64,000 nucleotides of DNA, from positions 64,045,807 through 64,109,806 of the forward strand of contig NC_088204.1 of NCBI RefSeq assembly GCF_037126465.1. Reading direction: 5' to 3'. The translations under genes and the position numbers were made by a program. The notes beneath the pieces are model-generated. The model saw nothing but the letters and a program-made list of their open reading frames with translations, had not been told where the DNA came from and searched no databases. This stretch comes from Ornithodoros turicata. Its lineage: Eukaryota > Arthropoda > Arachnida > Ixodida > Argasidae. Within the stretch, counting starts at the first letter, position 1. The number at the start of each line of letters is the position of its first letter. This document shows positions 1 through 11,070 of the stretch, in pieces.

Positions 1-423
1 GCATGCCACAACTTTGTATTACAAATATATACTTAAAAAAAAAAAAACTTTGCTCGTTCTGGAGTTTTCCCCACGTAACCAATAACCTCCTTATCTTTCG
101 CTATGCTTGCCAATTCTTCCCTGTTGTCTCGTTCCGTCCACGTGTTCGTGAACCTTCCATTTTTCTGTAACCGGTCTGTAGCCTAGATCACTACGTTCAC
201 ATAATCCCCTCCACACTCTAACAAAGCAGCCATTCACTCCGGCCGTAAAAACCCGTACGGACCCTTTCTTGCCTCCGGGCTGTTGACCCACAATTCGCAT
301 GAACCTTTAAACACGTCACACCTAACCCTTTAAATACCATGCCAATGATGAGGACGGTGCCCAGAAGAAGAACAGTCTCTGTTCGAAATATCGGCGGCTT
401 CTGTCCTGAGGCAACTCCCTTCC
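1..423. other. Unassigned sequence
   Basis: No coding similarity, RNA gene or bounded repeat recognised. Short ORFs here show no domain that I can name. Confidence 0.5.
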
Positions 424-546
424 TAAGTTACAGTTAGTTAGCCTGCAAATATAGTAATTGAGATATAGTTACAGTTATTCTGTTGGAAATGTGACTAGGT
501 ACAGGTGCAGTTACTACGTTAAAGTGACTTAGTTACTTCACAGTTA
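424..546. repeat. Cluster of GTAAC/GTTAC motifs
   Basis: Repeated GTTAC/AGTTA motifs resemble the motif cluster at 3185-3343, which ends in a hAT-like terminus. This could be the eroded other end of the same element, with the 998-2871 element inserted inside it. No terminal CAGT motif is visible on this side, so the pairing is tentative. Confidence 0.35.
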
Positions 547-997
547 CGTCCTACAAAAAGAAAAAAAAAGACGAATAAATGTACTCTCTCAGACACTTTG
601 TTGTTGCACTTGTACTGTCCTAGCATTGCTATACCGTGTAATAAAGAGAAGCTTTCCCACGGGCCTTAAGGGGAACGCGAGATTTCGCCCTGAGTTACGC
701 CGGGTAACTATAAAAATTATAATTTGCATCGAGGTGAACTTATACATTCCAAGCTGTACAACAGAAGGAGTAACAGACGGGTAGAAAATCGGCATCGCGA
801 ATGCCGAAGCTCTTCTTCTTCTTCTTTGTAGGGGGTAAGAGTTGTCAGCCACAGCCAAGTGGAAGCATCTCCGCCAGTGAGACCACGCGGGAGAGGTCTT
901 GTGTTGACGAGTACGAATGGGAAGGAAGGCTCCTGTGACGTCAGTGCTCGATTCCGGGCGCGTGTTCAACAGTCTGTCTCGCCAAACGGCACGTGGT
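547..997. other. Unassigned sequence
   Basis: Holds a short CTT microsatellite near 811-826 and a CRE-like TGACGTCA near 936. A 143-codon minus-strand ORF spans much of it but has no recognisable motif and is not called as a gene. Confidence 0.4.
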
Positions 998-1570
998 AGT
1001 GATGGGCGATAGTCATCCAAACACTATCGATAGTACTGTCGATAGTTGAGACGACTATACTCATTTAACTATCGATAATATTGCTCAAAGCTATCGATAG
1101 TAAGTTGGACACAGTCTAAACCCGCTTGCAGCAAAAATGCAGAAGTGACTGCTCCAAGATGTATTATCATCTAATCAAATACCTTTATTTATAGTTGCAC
1201 TGTATTGATATTTCTAGATAGTTTCGGACCGTTAGCATGAAAAAACCGATTACATAAAACAGAGGAACTGTTCCGAAAAACAGACGGGAGCCTCTGTTCT
1301 GCTTAAACCAACAAAGCAGAAAAGGAGATGTCGTGGATTGCTGTGCGCTACGCGTATGGCTAACATTAATCAGAGCAGTAGCGTACGCTGTCAGACTATT
1401 ACTTTATGTTACTGTCATGGTAATACGGGTTTGTGACAATTAACGACCACTAATTCCTCCTCAGAAGGGCCCCCATTATAGCATTGTATATGTATAATAC
1501 TCCGATATTTCATATTTCATTAACTTGATAATTTATTTTCCATGATCATATTTCTTTCTTTCTTTTTCCT

Positions 1571-1571
<1 letters not shown>

Positions 1572-1607
<36 letters not shown>

Positions 1608-1616
1608 AGTCTCGAC
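1572..1616 (+). repeat. Poly-C tract, 45 nt
   Basis: Uninterrupted run of 45 C residues, preceded by a CT-rich stretch. It is the longest of several C/G homopolymers in the window. Confidence 0.95.
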
Positions 1617-1639
1617 AGTCGAACTGCATCGAACAAACT

Positions 1640-2730
1640 CGACAGTCGAACTGCATGCGAAAAACGAGAATTCAGAAGGTTTTGTTTCCGATGAAAATAT
1701 GTTCCTCTTTTAAATTGCGTGTGACTAAACTGAGGTTATTGTGCATGAGCGAAGCGTAGTGAACAAAGTATTGAGAGTTTGCAGGAGCAAGACGCGAATC
1801 CAGGAAGTTTGGTTTTCAAAAGAAACCTTCTCAAATTTTAAATTTGGATCGAACACACTATTGATAGCTTGCAGGAGCGAAAATCGAATTCAGAAGGTTT
1901 CGTTTTGAAAGAAAGATGCTAACATTTTAAATTTGCAGTGAGCGTACTATTGAAAGTTTGCAGGGGCGAAACGCGAATTCAGAATGTTTCTCTTTCAAAA
2001 GAAACATGCTGAAATTATAAACCTGGAGTGAATAAACTATAGATACTTTGCAGGAGCGAAACGCGAATTCAGAAAGTTTAGTTTTCAAAAGAAACCTGCT
2101 CAAATTTTTAATTTGGAGTGAAGAAACTGTTGATTGTTCGCAGGAGCAACACTTAAATTTAATTTCGGATCGGGTAAACAATTGATAGTTTGCAGGAGCG
2201 AAACGCGAATTCAGATGATATCGTCTTCAAAACAAACATGCTAAAATTTAAATTTTTAGTGAACAAACTATTGGTAATGATGAAAGATGGAAGTCACTTA
2301 AAAGGTTAGCCAGCTAGGACTCGAACTCACATCTTGTGGATTAGGGTCCAGGGCACAGGGATTGGTATAGCCCTGGACCGGTAATCCAGAAGATGTGGGT
2401 TCGAGTCCTAGCTGGCTAACCTTTTAAGTGACTTCCATCTTTCATCGTTAATTTCTTAGGCAATTTGAGGCTTTCTATGTTGTTCCACCCTCAGAACATG
2501 AGTTCTCTCATGATAAACTGTTGGTAGTTTGCAGCAGCGAAACGTAAATTTCGCAGAATGTTTAGTTTTCAAAAGAAGCAAGCTAAAATGTTAAATTCGG
2601 AGTGAATATTTTGGAGTGAATTGGTAAATACATAAAACTCGAACTCAATAAACTATTGATAGTGTGCTGGAGCGAAACGCGAATTGAGAAGATGTGCTGG
2701 ATTGGCTTGGCTCAAGCGACGTGAAGCTCG
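1640..2730. repeat. ~88-bp AT-rich tandem satellite
   Basis: The motif GCAGGAGCGAAACGCGAATT recurs at roughly 86-91-bp spacing (about 1785, 1869, 1960, 2050, 2188, 2666, with decayed copies at 2141 and 2531). Between copies lie GTTTTCAAAAGAAAC, ATTTTAAATTTGGAG and ACTATTGATAG. The array is internal to the hAT-like element and is split by the SINE insertion at 2277-2514. Confidence 0.8.
2277..2514. mobile_element. tRNA-like SINE in fold-back (inverted pair) form
   Basis: The right half carries tRNA-like sequence with a B box GGTTCGAGTCC near 2399. The left half is its reverse complement, so the insertion is a head-to-head inverted pair. It is flanked by AAACTATTGGTA (2265-2276) and AAACTGTTGGTA (2515-2526), an imperfect 12-bp target duplication in the satellite. 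The same family occurs at 21064-21395. Confidence 0.7.
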
Positions 2731-3184
2731 GTGAAGTCCAGTCACGACACTATCGATAGTCCGGAAAACTATCGCGATACTATCGAAATTCCGGTTCACT
2801 CGATAGTTGGACAGTCGGTAGTCCAAAACTATTGATAGTATCGAATGTTTCGATAGTATCGCCCATCATTACGTGTAAATGTAATTCTTTCTTCCTCAGA
2901 ATTCTGGCATGCAGTACAATGTAAGAGATCGTGTAATAAACCACATGCATCGGTTCCGAGTACTCAGTTCTGAGCAGCTTGGGACTAACATCTCCAAGTT
3001 CTTTTTTTTCAAATCAAATCAATCATGTATCAAAGTGTCACAACCCCCTTCACAGCACGGTGGTGGTTAGTAAGGTCGTCCTGGATGCGTATCAGATGAC
3101 AAAATTCGGAGAATTCCCGGTTAGGAAAAACAGCAGTGTACTTAACGACGCCAGGGAAATGACGCGTGCAAAATATTGTCATAC

Positions 3185-3343
3185 CTGAGTAACTTGGTTA
3201 CCAGTCACACTGTACAGTTACTTTAACCAAAAGCGGTAACTAGTTACAGTTAGAAGTTACTTTTGTAGAAAAGTACCTAGTTACTGCCAAAAGTAACTAA
3301 TTACAGTCATACGTTACTTGTGACTTGGTTACTACCCAAGACT
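3185..3343 (-). mobile_element. Right end of a hAT-like element (solo terminus)
   Basis: Read on the minus strand the segment begins CAGTCTTGGGTAGTAAC, a hAT-type terminus. It continues with many GTAACT/AGTTAC subterminal motifs. No transposase and no clear partner end are present nearby, apart from the motif cluster at 424-546. Confidence 0.5.
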
Positions 3344-4769
3344 GATTTATCTTTAGCTCGTATGTGTTAGTCCAAGAGCTCGGAATCCTGGTATGGCTTC
3401 TGACTAAGCGGGATTGTCCTGGTCCTCTCGACCAGGCTTCAGCCAGCTTCAGTTCAGCTTTAGTTCAGCGAGTTTCTTCCAGTCACGAATAACAAAAGTG
3501 AGACAGGGTGCCCAGAAGTGAGTGGGATGCCGTTTACCTATGTCGACAATCGCCCGGGCTTTTGCCTACAACATGAGGCTGGACTCACTGTAGAGTACCC
3601 TCTTCAAGTGTTGCCCGGCGGCCCTCGGTTAACAAGATGCATAGAGTCTTCGCCGTTTACATCTCGATCTCGCGGTGCGAAACAACACGGTGAGATAATC
3701 TGTCTCATTGCCTCTGGAAGGGAGGTCTCCATCTCGTACATATATTCGCTCGTCAGTTTGAGTGCGTTTTCTTACCGTGGAGACAATCTCGTTTGTTGAA
3801 GAGGATGTGGTTCCGTAGCAGGGCTTATGGGCTTGGCGTGCTCGCAGCATATCGGTAACATTTTGGTCAAAGGCCGGGCGTGTGCGTGTGAAGAAAATAC
3901 CTTTGGAGGCCAAATTTAAAGATTTATCTTGGACACCAGCACATTACCTGTATGAGTCTGGTTGCGGGGTTTCTTCGTTGTCTTTCAGAACATTACGTGT
4001 ATATATTGTGTCGTATGGAAGATACCATGGAGCACTCTTCTTTCTCTTTGCTGGGGTGTGTCCCAACGTGCTTTTAAAAGGACCATCTAGATATGTTCCC
4101 GTGATATTCAGCGTCGTGGCATTTCTTTGGGACGTATAAAAAATGAACAAATATTTCTTGTGGTCTTAGATTCTTATTGCGTCTTCGACTGGTCCCCCCG
4201 ATACTCCGAGCTGAAGCGGTTCAGACCGCATCTCACATCAGCTCCGTGCCGGAGGAATCGTGCAGAAGCCGAACGCGGCACGTTCGAGCAGAGGAGCGGA
4301 GAGGGAATGTTAACTAACGTGGCTTTCGGTGTTTCCTTCGTAGTCAAAACGACGACGACGCAAAATACACAAGATGGCAGGCATGGCGGAACAGAAACGC
4401 TGCTCAGCGGAAGCTGGGGCAGTCACGTGACCGGAACCCAGTCAGATTTCGCAACCACTCCGTCGGCGTTGGTGAGAGCACTGTAGAGTTCCAAATGAAC
4501 CAATCGAATGCAGTGAAAGCGCTCTGTTCCGACCAGTCGAAGATGAAACGTCGCTCCAGAGCGCTCTAGAGCGATCGGAACCAACCAGTCAAAGACACCA
4601 TTAGTGTATCGCACATGCCGTGCAATAGACACCTCGTGCGTGTCCTGGAGCCTGTTAGTCGCCAGCCCAACTGATTACTGAGCACAGTTGACTTGCGATC
4701 GGGAATCAGCTCGGTAGTCGGTATTCTGTTCAGTATAGTGTTAGCACTGGCAGTCGGTATGGGTATGTA
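3344..4769. other. Unassigned sequence with a promoter-like cluster
   Basis: A 94-codon minus-strand ORF at 3629-3913 looks coding in composition but matches no domain that I recognise. At 4369-4441 an AAGATGGC motif (YY1-like) lies 55 bp from TCACGTGACCGGAA, an E-box joined to an ETS-like site. That arrangement occurs in housekeeping-type promoters, but no gene is attached. Confidence 0.3.
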
Positions 4770-5344
4770 CAGGGTTCGCCAAGATAAACTTCAGAGTTTG
4801 CAACGAAGATAAAACAAACAGAAACAGTGTCGGGAAGCTAAAGTAGATGTTAGAGGACGTATTATGCCCCAAAATTTTATGTCAATACCGCCACTTGGTC
4901 CGTTTCTCCGCGGATAAATCGTAAAAACTTTAAAAAAAAACGCTGCCTAACATTTACAATCGGCAGTACCTGTGTCTCAGCTCCTTCCGTCAGTTGCCGA
5001 TACGGTCGAACGCGGCGTTGCTGATGACTTCGTACAGTAGTCCTCTGCATTCAGTTCCAGTTGTCCACTTGGTTTCGATATCGACTGCACCGCCGCGTTT
5101 GATCCTTTCGCCATCTGACGGAAGGAGGTGAAACACTGGTATAGACGATCGGAAATGTTAGGGAGCCGCGGTTTTTTAATTTTCACGATTTATCCGCAGA
5201 GAAATGGACCACGTGGCAGTATCGATATAAAATTTTGGGGCATAATACGTCCTCTAACATCTACTTCCCGACACAGTTTCCCGACACTGTTTCTATTTGT
5301 TTTATCTCCGTTAAAAACCCCGAAGTTTATCTTGGCGAACCCTG
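4770..5344. mobile_element. Long-TIR fold-back element, TA target duplication
   Basis: Begins CAGGGTTCGCCAAGATAAAC and ends with its inverse. The arms are alignable for about 235 bp. It is flanked by TA on both sides (4768-4769, 5345-5346). The CAGGG terminus and TA duplication fit a Tc1/mariner-type MITE. There is no transposase ORF. Confidence 0.8.
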
Positions 5345-7378
5345 TAATATGAACAGAATCTATTATTTGAAATTTTTCTGGTAAATCCTTCATAATCAAG
5401 CATGTATAGGGATGGATGAATATGTATTTGAGCCAAGTCCTGTCCGGTTGTGTTTTGTGTTTCGGTCCCTACGACCCCCTCTTGCTCAATGAGATGATAC
5501 CGGTCATAGTAGTTTTTCGCATCAAAAATCACGGCTCAAGCACTCTAGGTATTATGCATTGAACAGTACCGATTCCGAACAAGCTGTTTAAAGTGTTCTT
5601 TTTTACCCTTGTCATTCACGTCTGAAACCTCTAACCGGAAGAACTAGTTGCACGTGACTCCCTATCCTCTCTCAGTGCGGATATCTCATCTTATCTTACC
5701 ACGATGAACGATTTATATCTTTCTGTTCGCTGTTTCAGTGGTATTTTCTTTCACCTTTGTTGTATCAGTGGTTAACGGATATTTGTTTTCGCCCCCTCTT
5801 TCTATGGCACTTCTATGAGAAGTGTCATACATAAGTACATAAAGAAAAAATGTAGTATCTGCAGCATGTACACCAGATGGAGTTGTATCCTTTTAGTAGA
5901 ATATGTTGTGAACGTCGTGATCGTACCGAGGCGTGATCGTACCTTTGCATCTAACTCATCATAAACATTTTATGTCCTTAAGCACTTCGTTCACAGGTAC
6001 ATAGAGCAACAACCGCACATTACCGTCCATATGCACCTTGTTTCAAAACCGAGGGGCCTAGTTAAGTCGCGCTCGTCGCAGAAAAAAGATTTTTCACGAA
6101 AACCAAGCCAGGTCAGAGTTAAAGTCTCGTCGCTCGTTCAGTCAAGTTAGTTTGTAGCAAAAACGCTGTTCAACCTTAAAGAATCTGACATCTCGGGTGC
6201 TTTCCGTGGATCCTTCACTATTCCTATCCATAGCGCAGCCTTGTTACCAAATATATCCCTCCATTAATATTCTCGGAAGCTCAGAAGGAAGCCGGAAGGA
6301 AGCAGGAAGCCGTCTGCGCATAATTCGGTATCTAAGATTTACTACGGCTTGCACAATAGTCGTTGAAACGAATAATCGTTCCCCGTATGGTTAACCCGGG
6401 CGCCTTCAAAACGGTTTCGTGGCAAATCCGATTAGTATAATGGAAGGAAAAGCCTTCAGGCAAATTAGGAATTGATTGGCTTTGTCACGGAATGAGATCT
6501 CCTCGAGCTTTCGTCCACCTGCTAAGCGTAACACGAATATCGCCACTTCCTGCAGGTTGCTTTATCAGAATATTATCATATTCTTCTCTGTATTATCATC
6601 AGGAATATTTTATCATGTCATATCAGGAAGACAAGGGCCGCGCTAAGTAGCACTAAGTAGTAGTAGCACTGGAAGGGGATGGCTTTCGACGTCGATGGCG
6701 TGATCACCCTTCCATTATCATTCAGGATGTGTTTGTTAGCATCGTTGGTGTGCCTCCATAAATGTATAAGGACCCCCCTCGTACATAGCCACAGTGGTGT
6801 ATATAGTCGTCATGCGTATATAGTCACACTCGTGTAGTCATATGTATAGTGTCACGGTCGTGCAACCATATATACATCGTAGCTTATGCATTGTAACGAA
6901 TTCTAAATAGCGTATTTGTGTATTAGTGTGCTATGTAGTGTGAGTCGTTGAATAAATTTTCTCAAACAATAAGTAGCAGCTCTACTGAGCACGCTCCGTC
7001 CACTCTGTTCCTCTCGCTCCGGAAGCCTCTGCTAAACGGGTTGTTAGAGGGCGTTCATTGTACACGTGATGTGTGCACGTTGCGTGTGCAAAGCGCCTCG
7101 AGGCAATCTGAGTGTCAATGAATGTTATTTTTCGGTTGGGCTGGTCTTACGACCCGGCTGTCTGCACCCCTAAAAAGATTAATAGGTCACCGGTAATTTC
7201 GTACGGAAATGACGTCAGTGTCCTGGCTTCCGTGTCAGCCACCTCACAGGTTCCGATAGGTAAGGTGCTTTGTGATCGCTGCGTGTAGTAAAATTGGCTT
7301 CCTAGTCGCTTCAGAGGTAGTATGGGTGGCTGTTGTTAAGGGCCGACAGGACTACGATGGCAGGTATTGCTTGTTGCA
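5345..7378. other. Unassigned sequence
   Basis: No gene recognised. The part from about 6780 to 6990 is rich in TATATAGTC/GTGTA motifs and ends in an AATAAA (near 6952), which could be an LTR or 3' UTR end, but no primer-binding site or inverted TG/CA ends were found. Confidence 0.35.
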
Positions 7379-7900
7379 CACTCTAAGAAAAAAAGGAGTA
7401 ATTTTACTCCTTTTGGGGAGTAATTGCATTTGGCACAAAAAATAGTCCCTTTCGGGAGGAAATGCACGGGAGTAAATGAATGGCACAGAGTGAAGACCGC
7501 ATTTCACGCGCTGTTGTAAGAGTCCCAGGTACATAATTGGTGCGCATGCATGAAAATACTTTGAAGCAAACCGTCAACCGTGATATATCGAGCGATATAA
7601 AATCTTGCGCCATACTAGGGCACAATTTGCGAAGAAAGATGCGCTAACTGCTGTGACTGGAAAATTGCTACGTTGTCTGAGTTATACAGCCTTATGTCGT
7701 TCAAATTAGCCAAGGGCACATATTTACGTAGACTGTTGCATTCAGGAGACCATTCGCGAAGTTTAGTGACAATCTGCAGTCCTGGGGAGTAAATGTCGGG
7801 ACTAAATGTTGGGTTAGGGGACTAAAATGGGGAGTAATTGCACACTAGGGGAGTAGAAACTGCAATTACTCCCCGTTTTACTCATTTCTTTCTTAGAGTG
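7379..7900. mobile_element. Fold-back MITE with CACTCTAAG ends
   Basis: Starts CACTCTAAGAAAAAAAGGAG and ends with the inverse CTTAGAGTG. GGGGAGTAATTGC motifs recur in both arms and are largely inverted. The target duplication is not clear. The termini resemble the CACTCTTA-type MITEs elsewhere in this window. Confidence 0.7.
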
Positions 7901-10444
7901 CAGCAGTTATACTCAGTGTTACATTACGTGCGTACTTACCGTTTGCATATTAGTTTATGTACACACACAGAAAAATATAGTCTATTAGTCAGGTTCTGAC
8001 AGTCGCGCTTTACCGCTCTCTAAAGATGTTTCTAGAGCCAGGCACATCCACCACTAAAGCACCCATAGCGTGCGATGTCTGCTAGTTTAGACACGGAAGT
8101 CGACCCTTTTCCCATGATTCTTAGAAAGCACCGGTGACCTATGAAGGCGAAGGTGGGTCCAATTGAGAGGAAGGTGGAGACCGCAAGAAGCACTCCAGCA
8201 CGTGGGTAGGAACGCGGGAGTGCCACGCGAGCGCGCTCCATGCGCTCCGGAGCTGCTACATAACGCGCCCAAGGTCTCTTGCGGAGAGAGTCTTGACCCG
8301 AGAGCGTTACCGCGATTGACTCTAACTCAAAAAGTTGAATGAATATATACTCCGGGACGACTCAAAAGCTGCAGTCAGAGACGTGTATCTCCGCTAGCGG
8401 ATAATGTGAGATTGCACATTGAGAGTGGGGCATATAAGTAAGCGCCGTACGCAAGGAAGACGGGAAAGCTGATTTACATGTTCTGCGAATGCGAATGTTT
8501 TACGTGTGTGCTTTCAAAGCGGGAAAATGTGCTCCGCAAAAAGATCAGTGTACAAGGAACAGCTTGAAGTACGCGGGCGCGCTACGTTCTGACTCGGAGG
8601 CGTCGTGTGCCCACTAAGCCAATCAGGGACGTCTTTGGATTTGTTGACTTGTCATATTGCCCAATAGCGTTCTGTAATGACCTCTCCGATATGATCATAT
8701 CGATCTTTGAAAACAGTCCTCATCGAATACCCGTCAATGTCCACACTATTGATTCCGGATAAGAGGGCATGTTTCTTTCTTGAAGCGGATAGTGGGGGAG
8801 GGGCCACAGCAACTGTGTTACTATGTTTGCTACAGCAATGTGCACAACGGCTGCTTCTGCACCTCTGGAACCAATTCATGCAGCATTTAATGTTCCATAC
8901 CACATCTCCTCCGTAAATTGAACTCCTAATAAATGAAGCAGACTTTCTTGGTTGCCTTAGGTTTCGTTTAATTTGATCCAACTGCCGCCGATGGTGTCAA
9001 TCAAAAAACGTATCTCGTTCTGCCCCGCGTCTCATTTTGGCCCGCCATATCCTGACTCCAGACGACGAATGTACTGAAATAGAGCTCTCCCTGTTTGTGA
9101 GCAGATGATGTCATAGTGTACGACAGCACCACCAATTTGGTAGAGTTGAACTATGTTCGAAGCTAGGAGCAAACAAGGTCGCGCCCGAAAGCCACGGTCT
9201 TGAGGGGATGACGATGGTCCCTGAAAAGGACGCGACCTTCGGTCCTACTTTTCTTTCAGTTGGAGGCATCGAACAAGGTTAACTGCCCATTCGTGGAACC
9301 CAGCCCTCCCCTCCCCTTCCGATTTGTTTCGGTTTCAGTCTGTCTACCAACGTCATGATGACGATTCTCGGGTAGAGGTCCATTACAGTTTGTAATCCAA
9401 CGACGTTGCCAAGCATGGTTTCTCCGTCGCACTGACGTGCCCTCGTTTACAAACATTCTTGCAAGCGGGACACCAAACAAGCCGTCTCGAGATGCCTGGG
9501 TTTGGAACACATTCCAAATAGAGGAAACCTAAGCTTCCAATAAGCATTTTTTATCCCCAGTAGCGGAAACCAGCGGTGAATGTAACACACACACAGCCGG
9601 GAAAAACAAGATTTGACCTGAGTCAACAGCATTGCGAGCGGGCACAAAATAATCACAAGCGCGGATTTAAAAGCGAAAGGCTTAGAGAGCAGTGCTGCTT
9701 CTAACTCGTTGAGCTGTCAAACGTATCGGCCGCTTGTTCGTTTCCCCTTCGCCTCTTTTTTCTTGCGCAGCGCAAACACACTCGCGAAAAATCCTCGAGG
9801 ATTCCAGTCGAGGAAGGCATTTTCTTGAGAATGTCTTGCGGTGGGATCAAATGAAGTCTGCCTCGGGACGCCCCTCGGAGGAGACAAATACCCCGGTTGA
9901 CATTCTAACAAACACGGCTATGTCATAGCTTGCGATGTGAGGCTGGTGATGTGAGGCATACTTATATCGAAGGTGGGGCTCAGGGAAATAGGCTTGGAAA
10001 GGCACCATTTGCTGCTGTATCTTCCGAATGAAGTGGTTGAGTTGTGTTTGAATGTGGAAAAACAGGGCAGATATTGAATCGTCACCCGACGAATTCTGCT
10101 ACTCCCATAATGAACCCCTAAATGAATGAACCCGGCACAGAAAGGAAAAAGAAAAATGACGAGGTAAAAAAAAAAGACAAACATCACACCTCCCACTTCC
10201 CGAACTGCATAAGCACATGCATATCTGCACCTCCTAGAAGTGAACTGAATCGCTAAAACTGGAACAAGGAACTCAACGACACATGCCTAGCACGCGGTCC
10301 TAAAATACACTCTGCGTAGCATGTACTTTGACGGAGGTTTCACATACATTGTTACGACCGTGGTGTGAACAGCGTCACCGTTGCCTTGGGTAACCCGATA
10401 ACCATGGACATTTTCTCGAGAGGAGACGACCCATCCCAGCCACC
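7901..10444. other. Unassigned sequence
   Basis: About 2.5 kb without a recognisable gene, RNA or bounded element. Several ORFs of 60-110 codons on both strands lack any motif. Confidence 0.4.
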
Positions 10445-10630
10445 CACGGCGATCTCTCACACGTCGTTATGAACTGCCCAGAGCACCAGGTCGCACGACA
10501 AGTAATGATGGCGCAGTTGGAAGCTATCCCAATCCCCTGTGTCACATTGGAAGACATCCTGTGCCCGCAAAGTCCTACATGCATTCGTAGAAAAAGAAGG
10601 GGATGCGTTGCTGGCCTCCGTACACTCTAA
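10445..10630 (+). pseudogene. LINE ORF2 C-terminal fragment
   Basis: An open stretch of about 61 codons reads GDLSHVVMNCPEH, then a hydrophobic/acidic segment ending LEDILCPQ, and terminates at TAA 10628-10630. This matches the post-RNase H tail of the LINE fragment at 35885-36148, including the H-x4-C part of its zinc motif. Only the last part survives, as expected for a 5'-truncated LINE copy. The stop codon lies in a CACTCTAA terminus, so a MITE end abuts it. Confidence 0.6.
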
Positions 10631-10647
10631 ACACACTTTCGTCCGTA

Positions 10648-11070
10648 CACTCTAAAATCTGTACCTCTTAAAAACCCCTTTTATAAGGTACATTTTTGCA
10701 AAAAACGTACCCTTTGTTTTATGCGGTACGAAAGCGCCTAAAAGGTACAGCACTATTAAGGTACTGCCGTCTAACAGGTACATCAGTATAAAGGGTACAA
10801 CAGACTAGCAGGTACACCCGTATAAGAGGTACAGCTGTGTAAGAGGTAGTGCCGTCTAACAGGTACAGCCGTTTTAGAGGTACCGTCGTCTAAAGGGTAC
10901 AGCCGTCTAACAGGTACAGCCGTGTAAGAGGTACGGCTGTCTAACAGGGACGCCCGTCTAAGAGGTAATGCCGTCTAACAGGTACGCCTGTCTAAAAGGT
11001 ACTGCCGTCTAACAGGTACGCCCGTCTAAGATAGTACTGCCGTCTAAAGGGTACATCCGTCTAAGAGGTA
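10648..11070. repeat. 17-bp minisatellite, left part
   Basis: From about 10750 the unit GCCGTCTAACAGGTACA repeats with period 17. Variants alternate CTAACAGG with CTAAGAGG, giving roughly 19 copies. The array resumes after the 11071-13859 element. The left edge begins CACTCTAAAATCTGTACC, so the minisatellite may lie inside a MITE. Confidence 0.8.

Larger units (their letters stand above)
998..2871. mobile_element. Putative non-autonomous hAT-like element
   Basis: The left end reads AGTGATGGGCGATA and the right end is its near inverse, TATCGCCCATCATT, so the terminal inverted repeat is about 14 bp with one mismatch. Both ends carry clusters of the palindrome ACTATCGATAGT as subterminal repeats (about 1021-1100 and 2745-2855), typical of hAT-like elements. 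The flanks share ACGTG but no clean 8-bp duplication. The interior has no transposase. It holds a poly-C tract, an ~88-bp satellite and a fold-back SINE. Confidence 0.5.

Noticed and set aside
589..1020. 143-codon minus-strand ORF
   Set aside because: No motif, low-complexity Arg stretch over a CTT microsatellite, and it crosses an element boundary.
1640..2730. Hammerhead-like GCGAAACGCG motifs in the 88-bp satellite
   Set aside because: GAAAC is present but there is no CUGANGA core or matching stems.
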